This document shows, piece by piece, positions 1 through 8,514 of a DNA stretch of 55,224 nt. The stretch's first letter is position 1, and every line of letters begins with the position of its first letter. Under the pieces are notes generated by a model, which saw nothing but the letters and a program-made list of their open reading frames with translations, made no database searches and was not told where the DNA came from. The position numbers were made by a program, and so were the translations under genes. The DNA comes from CAZFVY01 sp964522665 (GTDB taxonomy: Bacteria; Verrucomicrobiota; Verrucomicrobiia; Limisphaerales; CAZFVY01), in assembly GCA_964522665.1 (NCBI GenBank), contig CAZFVY010000038.1:1-55224 (forward strand). Direction: 5' to 3'.

Positions 1-119
1 TCGCTCGGTTGCACGGTCGCCAATGAACCACCCTTGGCGGAGAGCACGAGCAAGGTCCAACTCAATGCGATCACAAGTCGGGCAGAATTGGGCGGGCGAA
101 AAATTCTTGGTGGCATCAT
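1..119 (-). CDS. 5' end of an exported protein (partial, runs off the left edge)
   Basis: Reading the minus strand from the ATG at 119-117 gives an open frame to the window edge. It begins MMPPRIFRPPNSARLV and continues into a hydrophobic stretch, IALSWTLLVLSAKG, followed by small residues. This is a typical signal peptide: a basic N-region, a core of about 12 hydrophobic residues, then an Ala/Gly/Ser-rich cleavage zone near residue 30. Two adjacent ATGs (119 and 116) could serve as the start, and no clear Shine-Dalgarno sequence lies upstream. Only 39 residues are inside the window, so the mature protein cannot be identified. The signal-peptide character is seen in the sequence; that it is a real gene is inferred. 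Confidence 0.45.
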   Translation of the reverse strand, partial: MMPPRIFRPPNSARLVIALSWTLLVLSAKGGSLATVQPS

Positions 120-465
120 GGCAAAAAGATCACAGGAGAGCCTCGACTGTCAAGTCACGCTTTTCGTGAGCGTTTTGGCGGTTCAGGCGGCGAATGCTGC
201 GGGGTGAACCGGGAGGATCGACGGAATCGTTCTTCGCAAGTCCGGGTTGCTTCTTTGCGCGTTTGGGTGAACACTCACGGCTGACATTTTAGCGTAGCAG
301 TTCGGCTGAACGAAAACCGCGAATTTTCACAGAAGGCTGAATCGAGCACGCGCCCCCCTGGGCGCGGCTTGGTGCATTCCTTCTGTGGGCGCTTCGCGGT
401 GCCTCGTTCAGGGTGCGTCAGGTTCGCGCCCTTTTCGTCTTCTGCGCTTCAAAGAAAAGGAAAAT

Positions 466-993
466 ATGAAACGATACGCTTACATCGCAGCAATCGGGGC
501 GCTCTGCGTTGGAAATGCAGTCGCCCAAACTCCCCTGCCGCCCCAGAAGCCCATCGTGATTGCGACAGAGATTGGAGAAATCGCAACACAGAGCGACAAG
601 GTGCAAGTCTTGGTTGCCGCGACGGTGACGCAAAAGCAGACTAGTTGTAAAATCCAGATCAGAGACAAAAGCATGATGGGGGGACAGTTTGATCTCGATC
701 CAAAAGACATTGCCCTGGTGGCAAAGCTATTGCAGGAGGCGTCGGACAAAGTGGTGGCGGGGCATACCTTCTCGGGCCATGCTGGCAAGGCGAGCGTCAC
801 GGTTGCGGACGAACAAGGGCAAAGCATCGTGATCCTCCGTTTTGAGGCGGATGGCATAACCTTCTCGTCACACGAATTCAATTTGGATGCCGATAATGCG
901 TCATCGCTGGCTCGAATCCTTTCGCGGGGCAAATCAGTTTCGGATTGGTTGGGAGCAAGGCTGGATGCCCTACAGCCGAAACCGCAACCGTAA
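466..993 (+). CDS. small secreted protein of unknown function (175 aa)
   Basis: The ATG at 466 was chosen because it follows an AAGGAAA ribosome-binding sequence at 457-463 and starts directly with a signal peptide, MKRYAYIAAIGALCVGNAVA, with likely cleavage before QTPLPP. An upstream in-frame ATG at 385 would add 27 residues that look non-coding. The mature part of about 155 aa has no transmembrane helix. It is a mix of charged and beta-prone segments, with one Cys in TSCKIQIRDKS, and ends in a Pro/Gln-rich tail. I do not recognise a family. The gene stands alone, about 190 bp from a truncated tRNA, so it may lie at the end of an integrated island. The role is unknown; a periplasmic or secreted location is likely. 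Confidence 0.7.
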   Translation: MKRYAYIAAIGALCVGNAVAQTPLPPQKPIVIATEIGEIATQSDKVQVLVAATVTQKQTSCKIQIRDKSMMGGQFDLDPKDIALVAKLLQEASDKVVAGHTFSGHAGKASVTVADEQGQSIVILRFEADGITFSSHEFNLDADNASSLARILSRGKSVSDWLGARLDALQPKPQP

Positions 994-1171
994 CCGTGGC
1001 CTTAGCTGCCCGGGAACGCCCGGTGCTCAGCGCAAAACGTCCGTGCAACAGATTGCAACACCGCGATTGCGTTTTCGTGCGATTCAAAGCGAGTTGCCCC
1101 AAAAGCTTGAAAACGCCATTATAGTCAATGTTTATGCGGTTTTCGTGCATGTTTACGGCGTGGTCGCGAAA

Positions 1172-1229
1172 GGCTAACAACGGATTCGTAAACCGTCGGT
1201 CGCCGGTTCAATCCCGGCCATTGGCTCCA
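1172..1229 (+). pseudogene. 3' half of tRNA-Thr(CGT), 5' half missing: likely att-site scar
   Basis: From 1180 the sequence folds as the 3' part of a tRNA. It has an anticodon stem ACGGA/ACCGT with one A-A mismatch, a loop TTCGTAA (anticodon CGT), a 5-nt variable loop, a perfect T arm GCCGG-TTCAATC-CCGGC (1202-1218), a 3' acceptor strand CATTGGC (1219-1225), a discriminator T and a genomic CCA (1227-1229). A full gene would need GCCAATG or a wobble equivalent 65-75 nt upstream. That is absent, and the D arm cannot be formed properly; a little homology (GGCTAAC) extends back to 1172. Truncated tRNA 3' ends are the usual footprint of tRNA-targeting integrases, with the element lying on the 5' side, here to the left. 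The partial tRNA is seen; the integration history is inferred. Confidence 0.7.
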
Positions 1230-1261
1230 TTTAATCAACGAGAACCCGCCAGAATTCAGGT

Positions 1262-3418
1262 TCACTTCTCGCTGAACGTCCAGATTCCGTCCCACTTTTC
1301 GGGCACTCCTTGGACCGCTAGAATTTCCACCCGCTTCAAATAGAGGCCGGCGGTTTTGTCGGAGGGATTTACGGCCAAGACCTTTTCGAACTGAGCCCTG
1401 GCAAGCGTGAGATTGCCGGAACGGTAGTGCGCGACGCCGTCGTCGAAGTCGGGCTGAGTTTGCAGCTTCAGGGCGCGAATCGACTCCATTTGCGCGTCCA
1501 GGATTTCGTAGATCGCGATGGGGGCCTTGCGGCCTTTCACAATGACTCGATCCAGGAACCGGCTATGGTACTGCTCGCGATGGCTCAAGCGCGTTAACAC
1601 GTCCTCGGAGACCAGGAGCGACACGCCATAGAACTTGGTCAAACCTTCCAGCCGCGCGGTCAAGTTGACGTTGTCGGAAAACGCGTCACCTTGGATGCGG
1701 TTATGCTCCCCCACCATGCCGACCATCATGTGGCCGACGTTGATGCCCATCCCAACATCGATCGGTAACAAGCCTTCGGCTTCGCGGCCCTGATTGTACT
1801 CGCGCACCTTTTGCAGTTTAGCGACGCCGGCGGCCACAGCGTCATCGACCCCGTTCGGAAACACGGCCATCATGCCATCCCCGAGAAACTTCACGACAAA
1901 GCCATTGTGAGCGCGGATCTCAGGCGAGACTTTTTGTAGATACTCGTTCACAAAATCGAAGTTCTCCTTCGGGGTCATTTTTTCCGAGAGGTTCGTAAAC
2001 GATCGGATATCGGAGAACATGACGGCCATGTCTTTGCTGATGTGGTCGCCCAGCTGCACGTCCGTGACCCCCGGCTTATCGAGGAACTTCAGGTATTCCT
2101 GGGGAAAGAATCGCGCGAACGAATTCCGCTGGGCCTCGAGGGAGGCAAACGACTCCTTCAGCTGACGGGACATGCTGTTGAATGAATCGGCCAAATTACC
2201 GATCTCAACGATTTGCAACACGCCGTCGAGTTCCACGTGCTGGTCGAGGTCGCCCGTCGCAATCCGATTTGCGGCCGCGTTCAATCGCAATACAGGCCGA
2301 ACGATCCAACGCGCGCTATAAACACCGAGGCAGACCGCGCCGATTAAGGCGACGAGGCAAAGTATAATCGTATTACGGGTGTTGGCATTAATCTGGCCCA
2401 TGAAGTCGGATTCCGGCACCGCCGCGGCCACGAGCCAATCCAGCCCAAGCTCATCTTTCCACGGTTCAACCCAGGCATAAAGGCGTTCTCCCGCGCCGTT
2501 CCTAAACGTCACTTCCGATCGATTCGTGATTTGACCCAGATCGCTAAACCGTTCCTTTAGACGCAAGGCGGTCGCCCGAATCAGGGCGTCCTGGCTCTCG
2601 AAGGCGCTTAATCGTTGGGATTTCCCGTCAACGGTGACGAAGGGTTTCTCGGGACTGGAGCTTGCCACCAGCAAGCCGTTTCGTTCGATTATAAACACCC
2701 GACCGGATTTGCTGATGGGCGATTCTTGAAGGAACCCGCTGATCTGGGACAGGACGAAATCAATGCCGACCACCCCAATGGTTCGCTTGTTGGCGTCGAG
2801 AATGGGGTAGCTCGAGGAAATCGAGGTAATCGTGGGATCATCGACCCACTGATAAATGGCGCTCCAGACGGGATGGCCGGCTGTCACCGCATTCTTATAC
2901 CACGATTCCTTTTTGAACTCATACACTTCGTTCGTAATCTGGTGAGTCGGGATGCCCTGATTGTCCAACGCGTATCTCGTGTAACGATTGGCGTCACTGG
3001 CCTTCATCAATTCCACGTACAAATCCTTGTTATCTTCTCGGCCAATGCCCACAAACTCACCCGTTTCCGTGCCGATATTGATGTAGCTGAGGTCTTTGAA
3101 GGTGGCCATCTGGCGCCAAAGATAACGCATCGTGTTGGTCTGATCCTGCGGCTTCAGCATTCCGAGTTGGATCGCCTCCAGATTGATCGCGTTCACGTGC
3201 GGCGGCGTGGTCAGGTAGCTGTCCAGACGCTGGCGAATTCGGGATTGCGCTTGGCCCTGAACCTCACCGCTCAATTCGTCGATCGCCTTTTGTCCGTTGC
3301 GGAACGAAAGATAACCGACCAACCCGACCGCAAAAAGAATCTGGAGCGTAAACGGCACCACGAGCGCCGCCCGGAGGTGAAAACGTCTTGGGTTGCGGGA
3401 CTGTTTTTGCTTAGTCAT
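1262..3418 (-). CDS. membrane class III adenylate/guanylate cyclase (dCache-HAMP-CHD-TPR)
   Basis: This is a 718-aa transmembrane receptor cyclase, expected to make cAMP from ATP in response to an extracellular ligand. Visible parts are TM1 (16-38), a dCache-like periplasmic sensor (40-345, including SSSYPILDANKRTIGVVGID), TM2 (351-372), a HAMP domain (370-424, WIVRPVLRLN..ANRIATGDL), a cyclase homology domain (460-640) and a C-terminal TPR-like pair (655-695). Catalytic residues are present: metal ligands D470 (FSDI) and D514 (FLGDG), transition-state residues N585 and R589, and K510 with D578 in the base-selecting positions, which favours ATP. The start overlaps the stop of the HD-domain gene by 4 bp (ATGA), so the two are translationally coupled. 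Function is well supported by family knowledge; the ligand is unknown. Confidence 0.9.
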   Translation of the reverse strand: MTKQKQSRNPRRFHLRAALVVPFTLQILFAVGLVGYLSFRNGQKAIDELSGEVQGQAQSRIRQRLDSYLTTPPHVNAINLEAIQLGMLKPQDQTNTMRYLWRQMATFKDLSYINIGTETGEFVGIGREDNKDLYVELMKASDANRYTRYALDNQGIPTHQITNEVYEFKKESWYKNAVTAGHPVWSAIYQWVDDPTITSISSSYPILDANKRTIGVVGIDFVLSQISGFLQESPISKSGRVFIIERNGLLVASSSPEKPFVTVDGKSQRLSAFESQDALIRATALRLKERFSDLGQITNRSEVTFRNGAGERLYAWVEPWKDELGLDWLVAAAVPESDFMGQINANTRNTIILCLVALIGAVCLGVYSARWIVRPVLRLNAAANRIATGDLDQHVELDGVLQIVEIGNLADSFNSMSRQLKESFASLEAQRNSFARFFPQEYLKFLDKPGVTDVQLGDHISKDMAVMFSDIRSFTNLSEKMTPKENFDFVNEYLQKVSPEIRAHNGFVVKFLGDGMMAVFPNGVDDAVAAGVAKLQKVREYNQGREAEGLLPIDVGMGINVGHMMVGMVGEHNRIQGDAFSDNVNLTARLEGLTKFYGVSLLVSEDVLTRLSHREQYHSRFLDRVIVKGRKAPIAIYEILDAQMESIRALKLQTQPDFDDGVAHYRSGNLTLARAQFEKVLAVNPSDKTAGLYLKRVEILAVQGVPEKWDGIWTFSEK

Positions 3419-4374
3419 TGGGAAATGTCCACCGACACGATCTGAGGCCCGACGTTTTGATCAAACCGAAAGAAATTGACCAGCACTTCGAAAGGAACCG
3501 CTTCGCCGACGGGAGTGGTTGACTCGAGTTCCCGGAGAGTTTCCGGGGTCAAGCGAGCAAACAAGTCATCCGTAAGCGCGGGGAGCGCCGCAGACGGCAG
3601 GCCGCGCAGTTCTTCGGGACCGCGTTTTAGGCGCGAGCGAGCGAAGCTCACCTGGAACCGCGCGCGTCTCAGTAGCCGTTGTCGAATGTTCTCGGCCAGT
3701 TCGGCATTGGCGTCCGCCAGATTGGACAATTCGCCTTTTTCCTGTAGCGCTCGCGCGTCTGGGTTTTCCTCCAAGAACAACAGGCTTCCTTCGCGATTAT
3801 AGGCGTCGATGCCTTCCATTCCCAAAGAGCCGATGTCTGCCAAGGCAAGAATGCGAGCGATCGGCGAAACGGGTTTGCCCGGCTGATAGAGCGCGGGTTG
3901 ATAAACCGCATCCTCGGTCGAATCATAAGCGCAAACGGTCGCCATGATCGCTTCCCGCACGAGCTCCCGATCGGCCGAGGTGAACTGGTCCGTCGAGAGG
4001 GAGTTCTGGCGATTTTCGCTTTCAATCAACTGAAACAACCTCTCGATGGTGGCCGCTTCACTGATTCCAGGCTCTCGCTGCCGCGCTTTGTGAGGGCCGA
4101 TCTGGGGCGTAAAAACCTGGACCAAATCATGAGCCGTCGCGCAGAGGTCGAGCAATAAGGCTAGACGATCGCTTTCACCCGAAGATTGCAGGTAGGGTCG
4201 GACCGCCTCGAACATTCGGCGCGCGCGCTGTCGCACCGCCGCGACGTGTTCGCGGGTATGATGGCACAACTGCTTCTCAACGATCTCTTGATCGAACGTT
4301 TGCAAGACCAAGCATTGCCAGCGATCGACCGCCTCGCCAAAAGCTGACCGAACTGAGGACGAATGTTTTGACAC
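3415..4374 (-). CDS. HD-domain protein (putative metal-dependent phosphohydrolase), coupled to the cyclase
   Basis: A 319-aa soluble protein with the layout of an HD-superfamily metal-dependent phosphohydrolase: an N-terminal His (H43 in HHTREHVAAV), the HD doublet H82-D83 (CATAHDLVQ), and a downstream conserved Asp in the LALADIGSLGMEG helix (D180). The C-terminal third is alpha-helical and charged with no recognised domain. The start is GTG at 4374; an in-frame stop lies four codons upstream, and no good Shine-Dalgarno sequence is visible. Its stop overlaps the cyclase start by 4 bp, so both proteins are probably made together. HD domains commonly cleave nucleotides or cyclic nucleotides, so a second-messenger role next to a cyclase is attractive, but the substrate is inferred only from context. 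Confidence 0.75.
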   Translation of the reverse strand: MSKHSSSVRSAFGEAVDRWQCLVLQTFDQEIVEKQLCHHTREHVAAVRQRARRMFEAVRPYLQSSGESDRLALLLDLCATAHDLVQVFTPQIGPHKARQREPGISEAATIERLFQLIESENRQNSLSTDQFTSADRELVREAIMATVCAYDSTEDAVYQPALYQPGKPVSPIARILALADIGSLGMEGIDAYNREGSLLFLEENPDARALQEKGELSNLADANAELAENIRQRLLRRARFQVSFARSRLKRGPEELRGLPSAALPALTDDLFARLTPETLRELESTTPVGEAVPFEVLVNFFRFDQNVGPQIVSVDISQ

Positions 4375-4616
4375 TGCGTTAGATTACTTAGTTGAACCGG
4401 TCACGCCATGCACCGACGGAATTACACTTAACGCCGGACTTTTCACTCGGCGGCTGGTTTTGTCGTTTTCACGGGCGGGGCAGAGCGCGCCCTTCCGATT
4501 CAATTGACAAAAGTTTGGTTTTCACGAACGCCGCGACGGTAAGCTTCCTGCGCCTTGCGGACAAGTGGAAAGCCCTGCGAGTCCGACCGTCCGACCGACA
4601 CGCGTTGCCAGAGGCA

Positions 4617-4634
4617 CGTTGACCGCGGTCAACG
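4617..4634. promoter_or_regulatory. perfect 18-bp palindrome, candidate operator upstream of the PVC-type dehydrogenase gene
   Basis: CGTTGACCGCGGTCAACG reads identically on both strands (core TTGACCGCGGTCAA). It ends 52 bp before the ATG at 4687, in the 312-bp divergent gap between the HD-domain gene and the dehydrogenase-like gene. A perfect dyad with no spacer at this position fits a site for a dimeric repressor such as a TetR-type protein. The symmetry is seen; regulator identity and direction of control are not known. The rest of the gap (4375-4616) shows a TTGACA at 4504-4509 without a convincing -10 box. Confidence 0.5.
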
Positions 4635-4686
4635 CGTCGGGCAGTCTCTGAGCCTAAGCTTTGTTCCCGAAAATGTTTTTCTCATC

Positions 4687-7600
4687 ATGAAGACATGCGT
4701 CTGGCTCTTCCTCCTCAACTGCAGCCTCGTGGCAAGTGAGTTTCCCACCCCGTACAATACGGAGCCCGATCAGACCGGCCCGATGCCCGCCGCGGAAGCC
4801 GTCGCGAAGATGAAGCTGCCGCCCGGTTTCAAGGCGACCGTCTTCGCCGCCGAGCCGGACGTGCAAAATCCGATCGCGATGGCGTGGGACGGACGCGGAC
4901 GGCTTTGGGTGGCCGAGAATTACACCTACGCTGAACGCCCGACCAAGTTCGATCTGCGCCTCCGCGACCGCATTTTGATTTTCGAGGGCCAGACCGCGGA
5001 CGGCCATTTCGCCAAGCGCAAAGTGTTCACCGATGAAGTGCAAATGCTCACGAGCGTCGAAGTCGGCTACGGCGGCGTCTGGGTGATGTGCCCGCCCCGG
5101 CTGCTTTTCATACCGGACCGAAATCGTGATGACGTGCCGGACAGCGCGCCGGAGGCGGTCCTCGATGGGTTCACCGTCCCCACTGAGAATTATCATAATT
5201 TCGCGAACGGGTTGCATTTTGGCCCGGACGGCTGGCTCTACGGCCGCTGCGGCGCTTCGTGCCCGGGTGAAGTAGGCCCGCCCGGAACGCCGGCCGAGCG
5301 CCGGATTCCCGTGCGCGGAACGGTCTGGCGGTATCATCCGGGCCGGAAGGTCTTCGAGGCGCTCTCCTACGGCTGCACCAATCCCTGGGGAAACGACTGG
5401 GACGAAAACGGCGAGCTTTTTTTCATCAATACCGTGAACGGCCACCTCTGGCATGATTTTCCTGGGGCCCACTTTGTGCGCCCGCATACGATCGATCCGA
5501 ATCCGCGCGCGTACGGCCTGATCGACCAGCACGCGGACCACTGGCATTTCGACACGGCGCAAGGGTGGGCCAATTCGCGGGACGGCAAAGCGGACTCGCT
5601 GGGTGGCGGCCACGCCCACGTCGGAATGATGATTTACCTGGGTGACAATTGGCCCGCCGAATATCGCGGTCACCTTTTCACCCTGAACCTGCATGGCTTG
5701 CGCGCAAATCAGGAAATCCTGGAACGCCAGGGATCGGGTTACGTCGGTCACCATGGCCAGGATTTCTTCATCGCGGGAGATCCGTGGTTTCGGGGCATGG
5801 AGATCGGTTATGGACCGGACGGAGGCGTTTTCGTTTTGGATTGGAGTGACACCGGAGAATGTCACGAAAGCACCGGGGTGCATCGCACGAGCGGCCGAAT
5901 TTTCAAAATCACTTACGGCGATCCCAAGCCGGTTCCCGCCTTTGATTTGGCAAGGCTTGAAGCCGGTGAATTGGTAAAGCTCCAGGCGCATCCCAACGAA
6001 TGGTTCGCCCGCCACGCGCGGCTTGAATTGGCGAGCCGAGCGGCCGCCCGCGTAAACGCAAGCGCGGCGGCCACGACGGCGCCGGCCGGCGACACGCCGG
6101 AGTCGCGCAAGGCGGCCGTGGAGTTGCATACCCTCATTGAGCACGAGCGGGACCCCGTGATGCGGCTGCGGGCGCTCTGGTCACTCTATGGGTTGGGAGC
6201 GACCGATCCGATGTTCCTGGAATCGCTCTTAGCGGATTCGAACGAGCACGTTCGCGTTTGGGCAATCCGTTTGCTCACCGATTTCTGGCCGCTTGATACG
6301 GTGATGAGCAAACGGCCACGAGGCGCGCCGAATATCCTGGAAGCCGGAACCGCTAGTGACATCTATACGCGTCTCCTCCGCCTGGCGGCGGACGATTCTT
6401 CCGGACTCGTTCGGTTGGCCCTCGCCTCTACCCTCCAGCGCCTGCCGATAACCCAGCGAACCGCGCTTGCCAGCGCCTTGGTGTCGCACTCCGAGGATGC
6501 CGCGGACCACAATCTTCCCCTGCTCATCTGGTACGGCTTAATTCCATTGGGCGACGCTGACCCCGACGCGCTGGCCAGCCTCGGCGCTCGCTGCGAGCTA
6601 CCGCTAACCCGGAAATACGTGGCTCGGCGCCTCGCCGAGGATATTGACCGTAACCCGACGTCGTTGAATCACCTGCTCGAACTCACGAGCGCGAAACCTG
6701 AATCGTATCAGCGGGATCTTCTCGACGGAATGACCGAAGCGCTCACCGGATGGCGCAAGGCGGCCAAACCCGCCGCCTGGGACGACGTTGCGCGTCGGCT
6801 TGCGGCGGCGACCGACCCGTCCCTCGTCGAACGAGTGCGCAACCTGAGCGTCCTCTTCGGCGACGGCCGCGCGCTGGACGACGTCAAGCAGGTGGCGCTC
6901 GATCCCCACGCCGATATCAGCCTGCGGAAGTCCGCGTTGCAAACGCTGATCGATAGTCATCCACCCGATTTGCGGGAGTTGTGCGAGCGCCTCATCGGGG
7001 TCCAGTTCCTAAATCCGGTCGCCGCCCGCGGGTTGGCTGGCTTTGACGACCCGGCGGCCGGGGACAAGTTGGTCCGGGCCTATCGCCAGTTTCATCTCTC
7101 CGAACGGCCCCAACTCCTAGCCACGTTGGTTTCTCGCCCGTCATTCGCGAACGCCCTGCTCGACGCCGTCGCCGGGGGACGGATTCCGCGCGCGGACATC
7201 TCCGCGTTTCACGCGCGGCAGATTCGCGGCTTGAACGATCCGGCGCTTAGCAAAAAACTGGCGGAAGTCTGGGGCGAGCTTCGGGAGAGCGGAGGCCAAA
7301 ACCAGCAGCTCATCGCCAAATGGAAATCCCGCCTCAACCCCGCCGTGCTCGCCCAGGCTGACGTGAGCCAGGGCCGCGTCGTCTTCGGGCAAACTTGCGG
7401 CGCCTGCCATACGCTCTACGGCGACGGCGGCAAGGTTGGCCCCGACCTCACCGGCGCCAGTCGCGATAACCTCGATTATCTCCTGGAAAACATCGTTGAC
7501 CCGAGCGCGGTGGTCGGCGCCGACTTCCGCATGACCGTCCTCAAAATGAAAGACGGGCGCGTTCTGAACGGCCTGATCGCGGCGAAATCCGACCGCACGA

Positions 7601-7794
7601 TAACGCTCAAGACGATGACGGAAACGGTAACGGTAGAGCGCGCCGAGATGGAGAACCTGGAGACCTCCCCGCTTTCGCTCATGCCGGAGGGCTTGCTCGA
7701 CGCTCTAAGACCGGAGCAGGCACGTGATTTGATCGCCTACCTGTTGCGCCAAACGCAGGTTCCTCTGCCATCGAACGCGAGCCCGAGTCAGTGA
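4687..7794 (+). CDS. PVC-type dehydrogenase-like protein: beta-propeller, HEAT and c-type heme domain
   Basis: A 1,035-aa exported protein. A signal peptide (MKTCVWLFLLNCSLVAS) is followed by a beta-propeller of the PVC membrane-bound dehydrogenase class (about 35-410, with WDGRGRLWVAENYTYAE, NFANGLHFGPDGWLYG and YGPDGGVFVLDWSDTGECH). A HEAT-like helical middle (about 440-860) and a C-terminal heme-binding domain of the planctomycete/verrucomicrobial type follow. The heme motif CGACH is at 904-908 and is followed by GPDLTG and NIVDPSAVVGADF. The ATG at 4687 was chosen because it opens the signal peptide; an ATG 132 nt upstream adds a non-coding-like leader. Such proteins are thought to be periplasmic or membrane-attached redox enzymes for sugars or other organic compounds. 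The substrate cannot be told. It is monocistronic, with a palindromic operator candidate upstream. Confidence 0.85.
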   Translation: MKTCVWLFLLNCSLVASEFPTPYNTEPDQTGPMPAAEAVAKMKLPPGFKATVFAAEPDVQNPIAMAWDGRGRLWVAENYTYAERPTKFDLRLRDRILIFEGQTADGHFAKRKVFTDEVQMLTSVEVGYGGVWVMCPPRLLFIPDRNRDDVPDSAPEAVLDGFTVPTENYHNFANGLHFGPDGWLYGRCGASCPGEVGPPGTPAERRIPVRGTVWRYHPGRKVFEALSYGCTNPWGNDWDENGELFFINTVNGHLWHDFPGAHFVRPHTIDPNPRAYGLIDQHADHWHFDTAQGWANSRDGKADSLGGGHAHVGMMIYLGDNWPAEYRGHLFTLNLHGLRANQEILERQGSGYVGHHGQDFFIAGDPWFRGMEIGYGPDGGVFVLDWSDTGECHESTGVHRTSGRIFKITYGDPKPVPAFDLARLEAGELVKLQAHPNEWFARHARLELASRAAARVNASAAATTAPAGDTPESRKAAVELHTLIEHERDPVMRLRALWSLYGLGATDPMFLESLLADSNEHVRVWAIRLLTDFWPLDTVMSKRPRGAPNILEAGTASDIYTRLLRLAADDSSGLVRLALASTLQRLPITQRTALASALVSHSEDAADHNLPLLIWYGLIPLGDADPDALASLGARCELPLTRKYVARRLAEDIDRNPTSLNHLLELTSAKPESYQRDLLDGMTEALTGWRKAAKPAAWDDVARRLAAATDPSLVERVRNLSVLFGDGRALDDVKQVALDPHADISLRKSALQTLIDSHPPDLRELCERLIGVQFLNPVAARGLAGFDDPAAGDKLVRAYRQFHLSERPQLLATLVSRPSFANALLDAVAGGRIPRADISAFHARQIRGLNDPALSKKLAEVWGELRESGGQNQQLIAKWKSRLNPAVLAQADVSQGRVVFGQTCGACHTLYGDGGKVGPDLTGASRDNLDYLLENIVDPSAVVGADFRMTVLKMKDGRVLNGLIAAKSDRTITLKTMTETVTVERAEMENLETSPLSLMPEGLLDALRPEQARDLIAYLLRQTQVPLPSNASPSQ

Positions 7795-8514
7795 GCCAGC
7801 TTCACATTACCGCGCCGGCCGCCGCCGATTAACTGGGAATCTTCCACGCGAGAGTTCCCCGACAAAACGGTTGGGCGCGAAGCATCAGCGCCGTTTGACG
7901 GCCGGATTTTCGGTTGATAGTCGTTCGCTCCTCAGCTGTTTGCCGACGCTCTTGGCGGGCGGCGCGTGCCTCAAAGCCCGACGCCGACACGCGAACGGCG
8001 TCGGCGCAATATTGGAAAGAAACTTTCGATAGCGCCAAAAACTCTTTCATTCTCGGCCCGCAAGCCAAGCTTACCGAACCACTATCAACGTATTTACTAT
8101 TAATAGGTTACACTCAATCGGATGAATTGGCACAACCGTTGCTTATCCCTCTCGTGCGTCTGGGTAAATGAACTCAGCCGCGAGGTAATACCCGCTGGCC
8201 AAACCCAGCTTGAAGCAGTCCAAATTTGTGAAAAAGATTAGCATTGGCGGAGGCACTTTCGCCGCAACGGCGGTGGCGATTCTCCGCGCCACTGGCCGGC
8301 GAGAAATCGTCGGCGGTCGCTCGGGAAGCGTGTGTTCTCAATGGAGCGAGGGCGGAAACCTCCGTCGGGTCAAGAACTGGGCCGAAGACGGGAATCCGAT
8401 TGGGACGGCGTTGACCGGCGGACGGACCAGAAGCCGGACGGGCTTGCCCGCCGCCGGTTCAATGGGGTCGCGAATCTTAGCGCTTTTGGCGCCAGCATCG
8501 AACAAGGAGCAGAT
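7795..8514. other. 720-bp intergenic region with one stem-loop, no supported gene
   Basis: No convincing coding sequence was found. An inverted repeat CCGACGCCG / CGGCGTCGG (7978-7986 and 7996-8004, 9-nt loop) could fold on RNA from either strand but has no T-run. An AT-rich patch at 8090-8115 (TATTTACTATTAATAGG) may hold a promoter for the membrane protein downstream. A TTG-initiated frame at 8210 starts plausibly (MKQSKFVKKISIGGG) but degenerates into Arg/Gly-rich, non-protein-like sequence and ends overlapping the next start. I see nothing else. Confidence 0.3.

Noticed and set aside
1150..1229. An intact tRNA-Thr gene
   Set aside because: No 5' acceptor strand complementary to CATTGGC is found at the required distance, and no proper D arm can be drawn, so only the 3' half is supported.
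4654..6144. 496-aa minus-strand open frame
   Set aside because: It is antisense to the conserved propeller of the PVC-type dehydrogenase gene, with no recognisable motif.
7978..8004. Stem-loop as a terminator of the PVC-type dehydrogenase gene
   Set aside because: It lies about 180 bp beyond the stop and has no T-run on either strand.
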